64,000 nt of DNA, taken from contig NZ_JAOPKC010000009.1 of assembly GCF_025517535.1 (NCBI RefSeq), positions 41,532 to 105,531 of the forward strand, read 5' to 3'. The stretch's first letter is position 1. Each line of letters starts with the position of its first letter. Position numbers and translations under genes: made by a program. This DNA is from Halapricum hydrolyticum (GTDB lineage: Archaea > Halobacteriota > Halobacteria > Halobacteriales > Haloarculaceae). The notes under the pieces were generated by a model, which saw nothing but the letters and a program-made list of their open reading frames with translations, was not told the origin of the DNA and did no database searches. Below, piece after piece: positions 23,706 through 33,434 of this stretch.

Positions 23706-26700
23706 ATGCAGACCATGGACAGCACCGACACCGGAATTAAAGATAGTTTATATGATATGAGAGGGCAGAAGGCCAACTGTGGCGTGGGTATCACGCTTGA
23801 TTTGGGCGGGGAGCGGAGCCACGAGACCATCGAGGACGGGCTCGACCTGCTCGAGAACCTCGATCATCGGGGTGCCCGCGGGGCGGAGCCGAACACCGGC
23901 GACGGGGCAGGGATTCTGATCCAGAAGCCGCACGCGTTTTTCACCGACGAGGTCGACGGACTCGGCGGGTTCGACGAGTACGGCGTCGGGGTCGTCTTCC
24001 TGCCGAAAGACGAACCGAGCGACGAACTCCGAACGCTGATCGAGGAGACCGCCGAACAGGAAGGGTTCAAGGTCGTCGCCTGGCGATCGGTTCCGACGGA
24101 CAACGCCAGTTTAGGCGAGACGGCACTGGCGACGGAACCGGACGTCGAACAGTTCTTCGTGAAGCCGAAGGCGGACCTGGAACCCGCGGAGATCGACTCC
24201 GGACTGTACATTCTGCGACGGGTGATCGAGAACCGCGTCGGATTCGAACAGCCGACCGGCAGCGATCGCTTCTATATCTGTTCGCTTGACCGTCGCAAGA
24301 CCGTCTACAAGGGATTGCTCACAAACGCTCAGGTTCGCGAGTACTACCCCGACCTCTCGGACGAACGGGTCGTCTCGCGGCTGGCGTTCGTCCACTCGCG
24401 GTTCTCGACGAACACGCTGGGCGCGTGGGAACTCGCACACCCGTACCGGAACATCATCCACAACGGGGAGATCAACACGCTACGCGGGAACCTCAACTGG
24501 ATGCAGGCCCGCGAATCCGAACTGGAAAGTCCCGAGTTCGGCTCGGACATCGAGAAGCTCAAGCCGATCACCAACGAGGACCAGTCCGACACTGCCGTCG
24601 TCGACAACGTCCTCGAGTTGCTGGTCGAAGGCGGACGCTCGATGCCCCACGCCCTGCGGATGCTGGTACCCGAAGCCTGGGAACAGGACGATCAGCTCGA
24701 CGCCGATCGCGAGGAGTGGTACCGTTACCACTCGACGATCAACGAGCCCTGGGACGGCCCGGCACTGATCGCCTACACGGACGGCTTCAGGGTCGGCGCA
24801 GTCCTGGATCGCAACGGTCTGCGACCGTGCCGGTACGTCGTCACGGAGGACGACCGGCTCGTGATGGCCAGCGAGACCGGCGCACTGGAGGTCGAAGAGG
24901 ACAACGTCGTCCACAAGGACCGCCTGCAACCGGGCCAACTGTTTTACGCTGACCCCGACGAGGGCGGCGTCGTCTCCGACGAGGAGATGTTCGACAGCTT
25001 GACCGACGAGAAGTACGGCCGCTGGCTGGAAGAAAACGAGGTCCGCCTCGAAGACCTCGACGGTGGCCCCGAAGCGACGCCCACCTACGTCGACGACGAC
25101 ATCACGGCCCACCAGCGGGCGTTCGGCTACACCCTGGACCACGTCGAACACCTCGTCGAGCCGATGGCCGAGGACGGAAAGGACCCGGTCGGCGCGATGG
25201 GCAACGATACGCCACTGTCCGTCCTATCGAGCCGGAACAAGACGCTGTTCACGTACTTCAAGCAGCTGTTCGCACAGGTCTCGAACCCGCCGATCGATTA
25301 CATCCGCGAGGAGACGGTCACGTCGCTGGAACAGCACGTCGGCCACCAGCGAAACCTGCTCGGCGAGACGCCAGAGCACTGCCGCCAGCTCCACCTCCAG
25401 TCGCCGATACTCACCCGCGAGCAGCAGGCCACAGTCGCCGACATCGACGAAAACGGTATCGAGGCGAAAACCATCGACATCACCTACGAGAAGGGGAAAG
25501 ACCTCGAAGCGGCCGTCGATGAGGTTCGCGAGACGGCCGTCTCGGCCGTCGAGGACGGCTACGAGATGCTCGTTCTCTCCGACCGGAAGACGGGGCCCGA
25601 CCGGGTGCCGATCCCGAGCCTGCTGGCAACGGGCGGCGTCCACCACCATCTCGTCCGCGAGGGCCTGCGCACGCGCACGGGCATCGTCGTCGAGAGCGGC
25701 CAGCCCTGTGCAGTCCATCACTTCGCCACGCTCGTCGGCTACGGTGCCGACGCCGTGACGCCGTATCTGGCCTACGAGACGATCGAGGACCTCGTCCACG
25801 AGGGGATCGTCGACCACGACGCCGAGGAGGCACTCGCGCAGTACCGCCACGCCATCGAGGACGGCATCCAGAAGGTCATGGCCAAGATGGGCATCTCCAC
25901 CCTGGAGAGTTACAAGGGGGCGCAGATCTTCGAGGCCGTCGGGCTCGACAGCGACTTCGTTGAGGAGTACTTCCGCGGCACCGAGAACCGCACCGAAGGG
26001 ATCGGTATCGAAGAACTCGAACACGACCTGCTCGAACGTCACGAGTACGGCTTCGAGACCAACGTCAGCGGTTCGCTCCACCTCGACCAGGGCGGCGAGC
26101 TCAACTGGCGGCGCGACGGCGAGTTCCATCAGTGGAACCCCAATACGATCGGCAAGCTCCAGGACGCAGCCCAGAACGACGACTACGAGGCCTACCAGGA
26201 GTTCGCCTCGATGATCAACGACCAGGAACAGCGCCTGCAGACGCTACGTGGGCTGCTGGATTTCGACACCGACGAGCGAGAGTCCATTCCGATCGAGGAC
26301 GTACAGCCCGTCGAGGAGATCACACAGCGCTTTTTCACGGGGTCGATGTCCTTCGGCTCGCTAAGTAAGGAAGCGCACGAGACGCTGGCAGCGGGGATGA
26401 ACCGCGTCGGCGGATGGGCCGGCACCGGCGAAGGTGGCGAACCAGTCGAGCGGTTCGGGACCGAACGCGAGTGCGCGAACAAGCAGGTCGCCTCGGGCCG
26501 GTTCGGCGTGACGAGCTACTACCTGGCCAACGCCGAGATGCTGGAGATCAAGATGGCCCAGGGTTCGAAGCCGGGCGAAGGCGGGCACCTGCCGGGCGAG
26601 AAGGTCAACGAGATCATCGCCGACACCCGTTCGACCACGCCGGGCGTCCCGCTGATCTCGCCGCCGCCCCACCACGACATCTACTCCATCGAGGACCTCG

Positions 26701-28238
26701 CCCAGCTCATTCACGACCTGAAATGTTCCAACCCCGAGGCTGGCGTGCACGTCAAACTCGTCTCCGAGGCGGGTGTCGGCATCATCGCTGCCGGCGTCTC
26801 GAAAGGCAAGGCCGATTCGGTACTCATCTCCGGGGCGGCCGGCGGAACCGGTGCCTCCCCGCAGACCTCGATCAAGAACGCGGGACTGCCCTGGGAACTC
26901 GGATTGGCCGAGGCCCAGCAAGTCCTGGTCGAGAACGGCTTGCGCTCGCGGATCAAAGTCCGCGTCGACGGCGGCATGAAGACAGGTCGCGACGTCGTCG
27001 TCGGAGCGCTTCTCGGTGCCGAGGAGTACGGCTTCGGGACGGCCCCGCTGATCACCTGTGGCTGTTTGATGTTGCGGCAGTGTCACAACAACACCTGCTC
27101 GGTCGGCGTCGCGACCCAGGACGAGGACCTCCGCGAGCGGTTCCCCGGCGACCCCGAGTACGTCGCCACCTATATGCGCCACATGGCCCAGGAGGTGCGA
27201 GAGTACATGGCCGAACTCGGCTTCGAAACCGTCGAGGAGATGATCGGTCGGGTCGACCTGCTCGAACAGAAAGACGTCGACCACCCGAAGGCCAAGCACG
27301 TCGACCTCTCGGGACTGCTCTGGCAGCCGGAGGGCGACGACCGCAGGAAGACGACCGAGCAGAATCACCGCCTCGACGAGAAGCTCGACCAGGAACTGCT
27401 CAGGGCGGCCGAGCCTGCCATCGAGGACGGCGACAGCGTCCACGTCGATCTGCGAGCCGGCAACGAGGACCGGACGCTGGGCGCGATGCTCTCCTCGGAG
27501 ATCTCGAAGCGCCACGGCGAGGACGGCCTGCCGGAGGACACCGTCTCGATCGACGTCGACGGGACTGGCGGACAGAGCTTCGGCGCGTTCCTGGCCGACG
27601 GGATCACTATGCACCTGGAGGGCGACGCCAACGACTACTGTGGCAAGGGTCTCTCCGGCGGCAAGCTGATCGTCGAGACGCCCGCCGAGGCCACCTACGA
27701 GGCCGACGAGAACATCCTGATCGGCAACGTCGCACTCTACGGGGCGACCGACGGCGAAGCCTACTTCAACGGCCAGGCCGGCGAGCGCTTTGCCGTCCGC
27801 AACTCCGGGGTCAAGACCGTCGTCGAGGGCGTCGGCGACCACGGCTGTGAGTACATGACCGGCGGAATCGCCGTCATCCTCGGCGGGACGGGCAAGAACT
27901 TCGGTGCCGGTATGTCTGGCGGCGAGGCGTACGTCCTCGACGAGACCGGTGACTTCGAACGGAACGTCAACAAGGATATGGTCTCACTGGAAGCGATCGA
28001 AGACGAGCGCGATGTCCAGATGATCAAGCGGATGATCGAAAACCACGTCCGCTACACGGGCAGCGAGAAGGGGCAGAGAATCCTCGAGAACTTCGATGAG
28101 TACCGCGAGAAGTTCGTGAAGGTCATGCCGGACGCCTACGCGAAGGTCGTCGAGGAACACCTCGAAGCGGGCGAGGACATCCGCGTCTCGCCGCCCGCGC
28201 CGACCACCACCGCGTCTCCAACGGAGGGTGACGACTGA
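23706..28238 (+). CDS. gltB: Glutamate synthase large subunit
   Basis: A 1510-residue full-length GOGAT large subunit converting 2-oxoglutarate plus glutamine to two glutamates. The N-terminal class II amidotransferase begins with Cys25 in KANCGVGITLDLGG, so a 24-residue propeptide is probably removed. The central domain spans about 430-770. The FMN-binding synthase domain has SMSFGSLSKEAHETLAAGMN and KPGEGGHLPGEK; CGCLMLRQCHNNTCSVGVA carries the 3Fe-4S ligands. The C-terminal beta-helix has the repeated GNVALYGAT and GDANDYCGKGLSGG motifs. The internal ATG at 23715 is an alternative start. It is joined to gltD by a 1-nt overlap. This is the bacterial-type two-subunit enzyme. Confidence 0.96.
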   Translation: MQTMDSTDTGIKDSLYDMRGQKANCGVGITLDLGGERSHETIEDGLDLLENLDHRGARGAEPNTGDGAGILIQKPHAFFTDEVDGLGGFDEYGVGVVFLPKDEPSDELRTLIEETAEQEGFKVVAWRSVPTDNASLGETALATEPDVEQFFVKPKADLEPAEIDSGLYILRRVIENRVGFEQPTGSDRFYICSLDRRKTVYKGLLTNAQVREYYPDLSDERVVSRLAFVHSRFSTNTLGAWELAHPYRNIIHNGEINTLRGNLNWMQARESELESPEFGSDIEKLKPITNEDQSDTAVVDNVLELLVEGGRSMPHALRMLVPEAWEQDDQLDADREEWYRYHSTINEPWDGPALIAYTDGFRVGAVLDRNGLRPCRYVVTEDDRLVMASETGALEVEEDNVVHKDRLQPGQLFYADPDEGGVVSDEEMFDSLTDEKYGRWLEENEVRLEDLDGGPEATPTYVDDDITAHQRAFGYTLDHVEHLVEPMAEDGKDPVGAMGNDTPLSVLSSRNKTLFTYFKQLFAQVSNPPIDYIREETVTSLEQHVGHQRNLLGETPEHCRQLHLQSPILTREQQATVADIDENGIEAKTIDITYEKGKDLEAAVDEVRETAVSAVEDGYEMLVLSDRKTGPDRVPIPSLLATGGVHHHLVREGLRTRTGIVVESGQPCAVHHFATLVGYGADAVTPYLAYETIEDLVHEGIVDHDAEEALAQYRHAIEDGIQKVMAKMGISTLESYKGAQIFEAVGLDSDFVEEYFRGTENRTEGIGIEELEHDLLERHEYGFETNVSGSLHLDQGGELNWRRDGEFHQWNPNTIGKLQDAAQNDDYEAYQEFASMINDQEQRLQTLRGLLDFDTDERESIPIEDVQPVEEITQRFFTGSMSFGSLSKEAHETLAAGMNRVGGWAGTGEGGEPVERFGTERECANKQVASGRFGVTSYYLANAEMLEIKMAQGSKPGEGGHLPGEKVNEIIADTRSTTPGVPLISPPPHHDIYSIEDLAQLIHDLKCSNPEAGVHVKLVSEAGVGIIAAGVSKGKADSVLISGAAGGTGASPQTSIKNAGLPWELGLAEAQQVLVENGLRSRIKVRVDGGMKTGRDVVVGALLGAEEYGFGTAPLITCGCLMLRQCHNNTCSVGVATQDEDLRERFPGDPEYVATYMRHMAQEVREYMAELGFETVEEMIGRVDLLEQKDVDHPKAKHVDLSGLLWQPEGDDRRKTTEQNHRLDEKLDQELLRAAEPAIEDGDSVHVDLRAGNEDRTLGAMLSSEISKRHGEDGLPEDTVSIDVDGTGGQSFGAFLADGITMHLEGDANDYCGKGLSGGKLIVETPAEATYEADENILIGNVALYGATDGEAYFNGQAGERFAVRNSGVKTVVEGVGDHGCEYMTGGIAVILGGTGKNFGAGMSGGEAYVLDETGDFERNVNKDMVSLEAIEDERDVQMIKRMIENHVRYTGSEKGQRILENFDEYREKFVKVMPDAYAKVVEEHLEAGEDIRVSPPAPTTTASPTEGDD

Positions 28239-29719
28239 TGAGCAAAGACCATCCCGACGGCTACCTGAAACACGAGCGCGAACCGATCCACAAACGCGAC
28301 CCCGAACAGCGGAAGGGCGACTTCGAGGAGATCTGGGAACAGAAGTGGGACGAAGACCACCTCCGGTCGCAGGGAGAGCGATGCATGTCCTGTGGTACGC
28401 CCGCCTGCATGAGCGGGTGCCCGATCGGGAACATCATCCCCGACTGGAACGACCTGGTCTACCGGGGCGACTGGAAACGTGCCCTCGAGCGGCTGCACGC
28501 GACGAACAACTTCCCCGAATTCACGGGGTACAACTGTCCGGCCCCCTGTGAGAACACCTGCACCCTCAAGTACAACGACGACCCCGTGACGATCAAGTCC
28601 ATCGAGCGGGCGATCGTCGACAGAGGCTGGGAGGAAGGCTGGATCGAGCCCGACCCGCCCGAGGAGCGCACCGACAAGGAGATCGCGATCGTCGGCAGCG
28701 GCCCCGCAGGGCTGGCAGCCGCACAGCAACTGAATCGGGTGGGCCATCACGTCACGGTCTACGAGCGTGACGAACACCCCGGCGGCCTGATGCGCTACGG
28801 CATTCCGCACGCAAAGTTCAGCAAACAGAAGGTCGATCGGCGGATCGATCAGCTCCGCCAGGAGGGGATCACCTTCGAGTGCGGCGTCGAGGTCGGCGAG
28901 GACATTCCCGCCGAGAAACTCGACGAGGAGTACGACGCCGCCTGCATCGCGGTCGGCGCACAGAAGCCGATCGACATTCCGATCGACGGGCGTGATCTCG
29001 ACGGCATCCACTTCGCGATGGAGTACTTGCCACGAGCGAATCCCGGCCAGAGCGGCGGGGCCGCCGTCCCCGAAACGATGGACGCCGAGGGCAAGAGCGT
29101 CGTCGTCCTCGGCGGTGGAGACACCGGCGCGGATTGTGTCGGTACGGCCCATCGCCAGGGTGCGACACAGGTCGTCCAGATCGAACTGCTGCCCAAACCC
29201 CCGGAAGAGCGGCCGCCCGGTAACCAGTGGCCCGACCAGCCCCAGACGTACGAGAAGTCCTATTCACAGGAAGAGGGCGGTGTCGAGGAATACTGCGTGC
29301 AAACCCAGGGGTTCCTCGACGCCGACGGCGACGGAACGGTCGACGAACTGCGGGCTCACCGGGTCGAATGGGACCAGAACGAAGACGGCGAGTGGGAGAG
29401 CACCATCATCGAGGAAGGAATGCGCGTCGAGGCCGAGATGGTCCTGATCGCCGCCGGGTTCGAGGGGCCGGAATCGACGCCGTTCGAGTCGCTGGGGTTG
29501 GAGATGACCGACGACGGCACCTTCGAGACCGAGGACCACCAGACGAGCGTCGACGGGATTTTCGCCACGGGCGACGCTAATTCCGGCCCATCGCTGATCG
29601 TCTGGGCGATCGGTGACGGCCGCGACGCCGCTCGTCACATCGACGAGTATCTGATGGGCGAGACCGACCTGCCCGCGAGTCTGGAGACGCCAAACGAGAT
29701 GGTCGTCTCGCAGCGCTGA
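28238..29719 (+). CDS. gltD: Glutamate synthase small subunit
   Basis: A 493-residue NAD(P)H-dependent flavoprotein that feeds electrons to GltB. N-terminal cysteines in CMSCGTPACMSGCPIGNIIP and CPAPCENTCTLKY bind two 4Fe-4S clusters. The FAD motif IAIVGSGPAGLAAAQQLN and the NAD(P)H motif VVVLGGGDTGADCVGTA follow, and the C-terminal GIFATGDANSGPSLIVWAI closes the FAD site. It starts at the last base of the gltB stop (TGATG), so translation is coupled. Confidence 0.96.
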   Translation: MSKDHPDGYLKHEREPIHKRDPEQRKGDFEEIWEQKWDEDHLRSQGERCMSCGTPACMSGCPIGNIIPDWNDLVYRGDWKRALERLHATNNFPEFTGYNCPAPCENTCTLKYNDDPVTIKSIERAIVDRGWEEGWIEPDPPEERTDKEIAIVGSGPAGLAAAQQLNRVGHHVTVYERDEHPGGLMRYGIPHAKFSKQKVDRRIDQLRQEGITFECGVEVGEDIPAEKLDEEYDAACIAVGAQKPIDIPIDGRDLDGIHFAMEYLPRANPGQSGGAAVPETMDAEGKSVVVLGGGDTGADCVGTAHRQGATQVVQIELLPKPPEERPPGNQWPDQPQTYEKSYSQEEGGVEEYCVQTQGFLDADGDGTVDELRAHRVEWDQNEDGEWESTIIEEGMRVEAEMVLIAAGFEGPESTPFESLGLEMTDDGTFETEDHQTSVDGIFATGDANSGPSLIVWAIGDGRDAARHIDEYLMGETDLPASLETPNEMVVSQR

Positions 29720-29735
29720 AACGGACGGCTGGAAC

Positions 29736-29891
29736 GCGATGTTCCGGTAGCCCTGGTTCAGGATCGTCTGTCGCCGAGAGAGAGAGAGCGTCCACGACCT
29801 CGTCTTCGGTGACGGGCCGTGCCCCTTCGGCATCGAGTCTGCGCGCCATCCGGACGGCGGTTGACGGCTCCAGGTTCGTACGGTTGAGCAA
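29736..29891 (-). pseudogene. Possible remnant of a small helical-protein gene
   Basis: Between gltD and the uracil glycosylase, the minus strand encodes a protein-like stretch (residues such as NRTNLEPSTAVRMARRLDAE and TEDEVVDALSL) that starts at a TTG at best and is preceded in frame by stops, with no ATG. It resembles a small helical DNA-binding or antitoxin-like segment, but I do not recognise the family. It runs into the antisense of gltD without its own stop. It may equally be chance. Confidence 0.25.
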
Positions 29892-29976
29892 CGTGTCGCC
29901 GAGAGAGGTGTTGGTTTTACACTATCATTCGAGAACGATGGGGAGAAACCGTCGGAGTTTTTTCGCTCTGGCCCGT

Positions 29977-29981
29977 GGAGG
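29977..29981 (+). promoter_or_regulatory. Ribosome binding site deciding the glycosylase start
   Basis: GGAGG lies 5 nt before the GTG at 29987, favouring that start over the in-frame GTG at 29975 just upstream of it. Confidence 0.5.
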
Positions 29982-29986
29982 ACGTC

Positions 29987-30610
29987 GTGAAGAACGTCAC
30001 GCACAGGCAGTCGAATCCTTTCGGGATGGATCCCGGTTGCCCCGAGTTCGTCCCGGGATACGGCGACGCGAACGCGCACTTCCACGTCATCGGCGACCAC
30101 CCCGGCGTCCACGGCGGTACCGACACCGGGTTTCCGTTCACGGGGACGAAAGCGAGCGAGCGCCTCCAGCGTGCATTGCTCGAGGCGGGCCTGCTCGAGG
30201 CGACCGGGACGCCCCCGACGGTCGACCGGACGTACTTCTCGTATCTTCACATGTGCGTCCACGAAACGGAGCCGGACAGGGCTGACTACGCCGATCTGGA
30301 GCGGTTTTTCGATTCGGAGCTGCGAGCGATCACCGCCCACGTCCTCCTGCCGGTCGGTCGGCGAGCAACCGAGTACGTGTTCGCCAACTACTCGGCACGC
30401 AACGGCCAGGTAGATATGGACGCCTTGCACGCGAGCGAGGTTCAGGGGGCTGGCTGGCTGATCTATCCCATCAAAGACACCAGCGAATGGACTGACGACG
30501 ACGAACGGGCGCTGACCGACGCACTGATCGCACTCCAGGAACGCGATTACCGGCAGGAAGTCGATCTCGGACGGTTCATCCCCGGCGGAGATCCGTATCG
30601 GGTGAGGTAG
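29987..30610 (+). CDS. Uracil-DNA glycosylase family protein
   Basis: A protein of about 207 residues in the haloarchaeal branch of the uracil-DNA glycosylase superfamily. NPFGMDPGCPEFVPGYGDAN is followed by the active-site strand FHVIGDHPGVHGG and GFPFTGTKASERL; later LLPVGRRATEYVF fits the GRxAT-like strand. There are no obvious four cysteines for the Fe-S cluster of family 4/5 enzymes, so activity should not be assumed. The GTG at 29987 gives MKNVTHRQSNPF and has a GGAGG box; 29975 is the alternative start. The gene stands alone in its orientation between gltD and the tetrapeptide-repeat gene. Confidence 0.7.
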   Translation: MKNVTHRQSNPFGMDPGCPEFVPGYGDANAHFHVIGDHPGVHGGTDTGFPFTGTKASERLQRALLEAGLLEATGTPPTVDRTYFSYLHMCVHETEPDRADYADLERFFDSELRAITAHVLLPVGRRATEYVFANYSARNGQVDMDALHASEVQGAGWLIYPIKDTSEWTDDDERALTDALIALQERDYRQEVDLGRFIPGGDPYRVR

Positions 30611-30710
30611 CAAGCTACTTGAGCGGTCCCTTCATCCATTCGAGTATGACTTTCACACGTCGTCGGGGAGCGAATGCGACACGGGGACGCGTCTGCAGTG
30701 AGGTGGTTGC

Positions 30711-31373
30711 ATGAATCCGAGCCGCGTCGATTCACTGGTCGATCTGATATACGGGCTGCTGATTGCCCTGTCAGTGGGGTCGATTCTGATCGCCGACACC
30801 AACGTCGGGCTGGCGTTCGGGTTCGGTGTGCTGGTATCCTACATCGTTCACGTCGTCTGGAAGATGGCCCGGTTCGATCCCGACTGGATGACCACGACGG
30901 TCAAAGAGACCGTCCAGGAAACTGTCGACGAAACGGTCGGCGAGACCGTCGAACAGCAAGTTGGCGAGACTGTCGAACAGCAGGTCGGCGAAACCGTCGA
31001 GGAGACTGTCGGCGAGACTGTCGAACAGCAGGTCGGTGAGAGCGTCGAAGCAGCTATGGACGAGACTGTCGAGCAATCGGTCGAAGCGGCCGTCGACGAG
31101 ACGGTCGAAAAGAAGGTCGGCGAGACCGTCGAGCAGTCGGTCGAAGACGCTGTCAGCGAAACGGTCGAACAACAGGTCGAAGAGAAGACCGAGCAACAGG
31201 TCGAAGAGACCGTCGAGGAGAAAGTAGAGGAGAAGACCGAACAGAAAGTCGACGAGACCGTCGAGGAGAAGATGGACGAGACTGTCGAAGAGAAAGTCGA
31301 CGAAACCGTCGAGGAGAAAGTAGAGGAGAAAGTCAAAGAAAAAATCGACGACGAAGAGGCGTCAGAAGAGTAG
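30711..31373 (+). CDS. Membrane-anchored tetrapeptide-repeat protein
   Basis: A 220-residue protein of unknown function. Residues 1-60 hold two hydrophobic segments (about 10-28 and 31-50). From residue 61 to 212 the chain is 38 consecutive four-residue units, nearly all ending in Val (ETV, QQV, EKV types; a few Met, Thr or Ile), then an acidic tail DDEEASEE. A hydrophobic residue every fourth position with Glu/Gln/Lys between differs from the 3-4 spacing of heptads, so any coiled coil would be strongly right-handed or irregular. The DNA shows matching 12-nt repeats, suggesting growth by slippage. Topology suggests a cytoplasmic or external fibrous tail on a membrane hairpin. Confidence 0.75.
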   Translation: MNPSRVDSLVDLIYGLLIALSVGSILIADTNVGLAFGFGVLVSYIVHVVWKMARFDPDWMTTTVKETVQETVDETVGETVEQQVGETVEQQVGETVEETVGETVEQQVGESVEAAMDETVEQSVEAAVDETVEKKVGETVEQSVEDAVSETVEQQVEEKTEQQVEETVEEKVEEKTEQKVDETVEEKMDETVEEKVDETVEEKVEEKVKEKIDDEEASEE

Positions 31374-31440
31374 GGCTGCGAGCGTTTGTCTACGAAGACC
31401 AGAACACGAACTATTTGACGCTCTCGCTACGAGCACACGT

Positions 31441-32616
31441 ATGGTCGAATTCCTGCTCGCAATCGGCATGCTCGTCGCGGTATTCGTCGGATACAATATC
31501 GGGGGCTCGACGACTGGACCGGCTTTCGGTCCGGCTGTCGGTGCCGGAGCCATCTCGAAGACGGGTGCGGCCGGGCTGATGTCGATCTTTTTCTTCGTCG
31601 GTGCGTGGACGATCGGCCGGAACGTCGTCGAGACGCTCGGATCGGACCTGGTCACCCGTACCGGCGTTTTCACGCTGGAAACGAGTATCGGCGTGCTGTT
31701 TTTCATCGGGCTCGCGCTGTTCGTCGGAAACGTCTTCGGCGTGCCGGCCTCGACGTCGATGACTGCGGTCGGGGCCATCGCCGGACTGGGCGTCGCGACG
31801 GGATCGCTGAACCTGGAAGTCATGGGCGCGATCGCGATCTGGTGGATCGTCGCGCCGGTGCTCGGGTTCTGGGTATCACTGATTATCGGCCGGTACTTCT
31901 ACGCCCGGATCAACGAGGCGATCGCGATGGACCGCTCTACGGGGCCGCTGATCGAGGTCGATCGTTCCGGTGCCGTCCCCACCCCGCGCCCCCACGACAC
32001 GACGAACCGTCGCGAGCTGATCGGCGTCGTGACGGTCGTCGCCATCGGCTGTCTCATGGCGTTCAGTTCCGGGACCTCGAACATCGCCAACGCCGTCGCG
32101 CCGCTGGTCGGCAGTGACTCCCTGGAGATGAACCGAGCGATCCTCCTCGGGAGCGCTGCCGTCGCAATCGGGACGTTCACGATCGCCCGGCGAACCCTGG
32201 AGACGATGGGCAGCGACATCACCGAACTCCCGCTGACGGCTGCCATCGTCGTCGCGTCCGTCAGTTCGGCGCTGGTGGTTTTCCTCTCGGTGATCGGGAT
32301 CCCCGCGAGTTTCGTCGTGATCGCCACGGTCTCGATCATCGGACTGGGCTGGGGCCGAGCGACGCGTCCGGTGACGCTACCGGAGGCGGTCACCGGCGAC
32401 GAGACGCCGCCGGTCTCCGTCGACGCGCTCGCCGAGGATGAACCCGGCCAGTCGCTCCCGGACATCGGCGAGGAAGAAACGGCCATCCCCAGCGCCACGG
32501 ACCTGTTCGATCCGGCGACGACGGCGCGCGTCGTTCTGCTGCAGAACGTCGTCCCGGTGATCGCGACGATCGGCGCGTATCTGACCTTCGAGTTCGTCCC
32601 CGTCTTCGGGCTCTAG
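31441..32616 (+). CDS. pit: Inorganic phosphate transporter, PiT family
   Basis: A 391-residue Pit permease. The two PHO4-family signatures are GYNIGGSTTGPAFGPAVGAG (near 16-35) and SGTSNIANAVAPLVGS (near 205-220), placed in inverted halves with about ten membrane segments. An acidic hydrophilic loop near 320-355 separates the last helix. Pit proteins move metal-phosphate with protons or sodium at low affinity. No PhoU-like protein is adjacent. It converges on the SDR gene with a 4-nt overlap of the stops. Confidence 0.88.
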   Translation: MVEFLLAIGMLVAVFVGYNIGGSTTGPAFGPAVGAGAISKTGAAGLMSIFFFVGAWTIGRNVVETLGSDLVTRTGVFTLETSIGVLFFIGLALFVGNVFGVPASTSMTAVGAIAGLGVATGSLNLEVMGAIAIWWIVAPVLGFWVSLIIGRYFYARINEAIAMDRSTGPLIEVDRSGAVPTPRPHDTTNRRELIGVVTVVAIGCLMAFSSGTSNIANAVAPLVGSDSLEMNRAILLGSAAVAIGTFTIARRTLETMGSDITELPLTAAIVVASVSSALVVFLSVIGIPASFVVIATVSIIGLGWGRATRPVTLPEAVTGDETPPVSVDALAEDEPGQSLPDIGEEETAIPSATDLFDPATTARVVLLQNVVPVIATIGAYLTFEFVPVFGL

Positions 32617-33326
32617 GCCTCGCCGTAGACCGGGATCGAGGCGCCGCTGGTGACACCCGCCGCGTCGCTACAGAGGAACTGGACGACCTGGGCGATCTCG
32701 CGCGGTTCGACCCACGCGTCGTGGTCGGCATCGGGCATCATCTCGCGGTTCATCGGCGTGTCGATCACGCTCGGCAAGACTGCGTTGGCCCGAACGCCCT
32801 CCTCGTTTTCTTCCGCGAGCGTCTCGGTCAGCAGTTTGACGCCCGCCTTCGAGGCGCGGTAGACGCCGTCGCCCTCGCCACCTTCGAGCGCTGAGCGTGC
32901 CGAGACACTGACAATTGCCCCGACGCCCTCGCGCAAGTGCGAGAGCGCGTGTTTCGAGGCGAGAAACATCGTCTTGAGGTTGACGTCCATCAGGAACTCG
33001 AAGGTCTCGACGTCCGTTTCGTCGATCGGGGTCCCGCCACGCCAGGTCCCGGCGACGTTGGCCAGGTAATCGATCCCGCCGTGGTCGGCGACGACCGCCT
33101 CGACAGTTTCGCTCACTTGCGTCTCGTCGACGAAATCGGCCTGATAGACGTCGATCCGCTCGTGGTCGGGATCAAGCAGGAAGTCTTCACTTTCGGGCTC
33201 GACAATGTCGACGGCCGCAACGGTCGCCCCTGACTCCGCGAAGGCCGTCGCGATCGCACTCCCCAGCGCGCCGCCAGCGCCGGTCACGAGCATCACTGAA
33301 TCGCTGAAATCGAACTCGACTGACAT
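32613..33326 (-). CDS. SDR-family oxidoreductase
   Basis: A 237-residue short-chain dehydrogenase/reductase. The cofactor motif TGAGGALGSAIA near residue 16, ANVAGTW in place of NNAG, and the catalytic Ser (VSVSARSA) with YRASK make a complete active site; an acidic residue after strand 2 (VDIVEPE) suggests NAD preference. It resembles FabG-type reductases, but the substrate is unknown. It is divergent from the GDPD gene. Confidence 0.85.
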   Translation of the reverse strand: MSVEFDFSDSVMLVTGAGGALGSAIATAFAESGATVAAVDIVEPESEDFLLDPDHERIDVYQADFVDETQVSETVEAVVADHGGIDYLANVAGTWRGGTPIDETDVETFEFLMDVNLKTMFLASKHALSHLREGVGAIVSVSARSALEGGEGDGVYRASKAGVKLLTETLAEENEEGVRANAVLPSVIDTPMNREMMPDADHDAWVEPREIAQVVQFLCSDAAGVTSGASIPVYGEA

Positions 33327-33434
33327 CGGTGACTGTTCTCAAGGGCCGAGCGTGAATAAAACATGGTCCACGTTCGCCCTCCGACCCGAGAACGGCTCCA
33401 AAGCCCTATTGTCACCCCGGCCGTGGCTACCGAT

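Noticed and set aside
26361..27842. Open frame of 493 codons antisense to gltB, and a 478-codon frame at 26414-27850 on the plus strand
   Set aside because: GC-rich codon structure keeps shadow frames open; composition is shadow-like and the gltB frame carries all family motifs.
30711..31373. Ordinary heptad coiled coil
   Set aside because: Hydrophobic residues are spaced exactly every four residues for 38 units, not 3-4 alternating.
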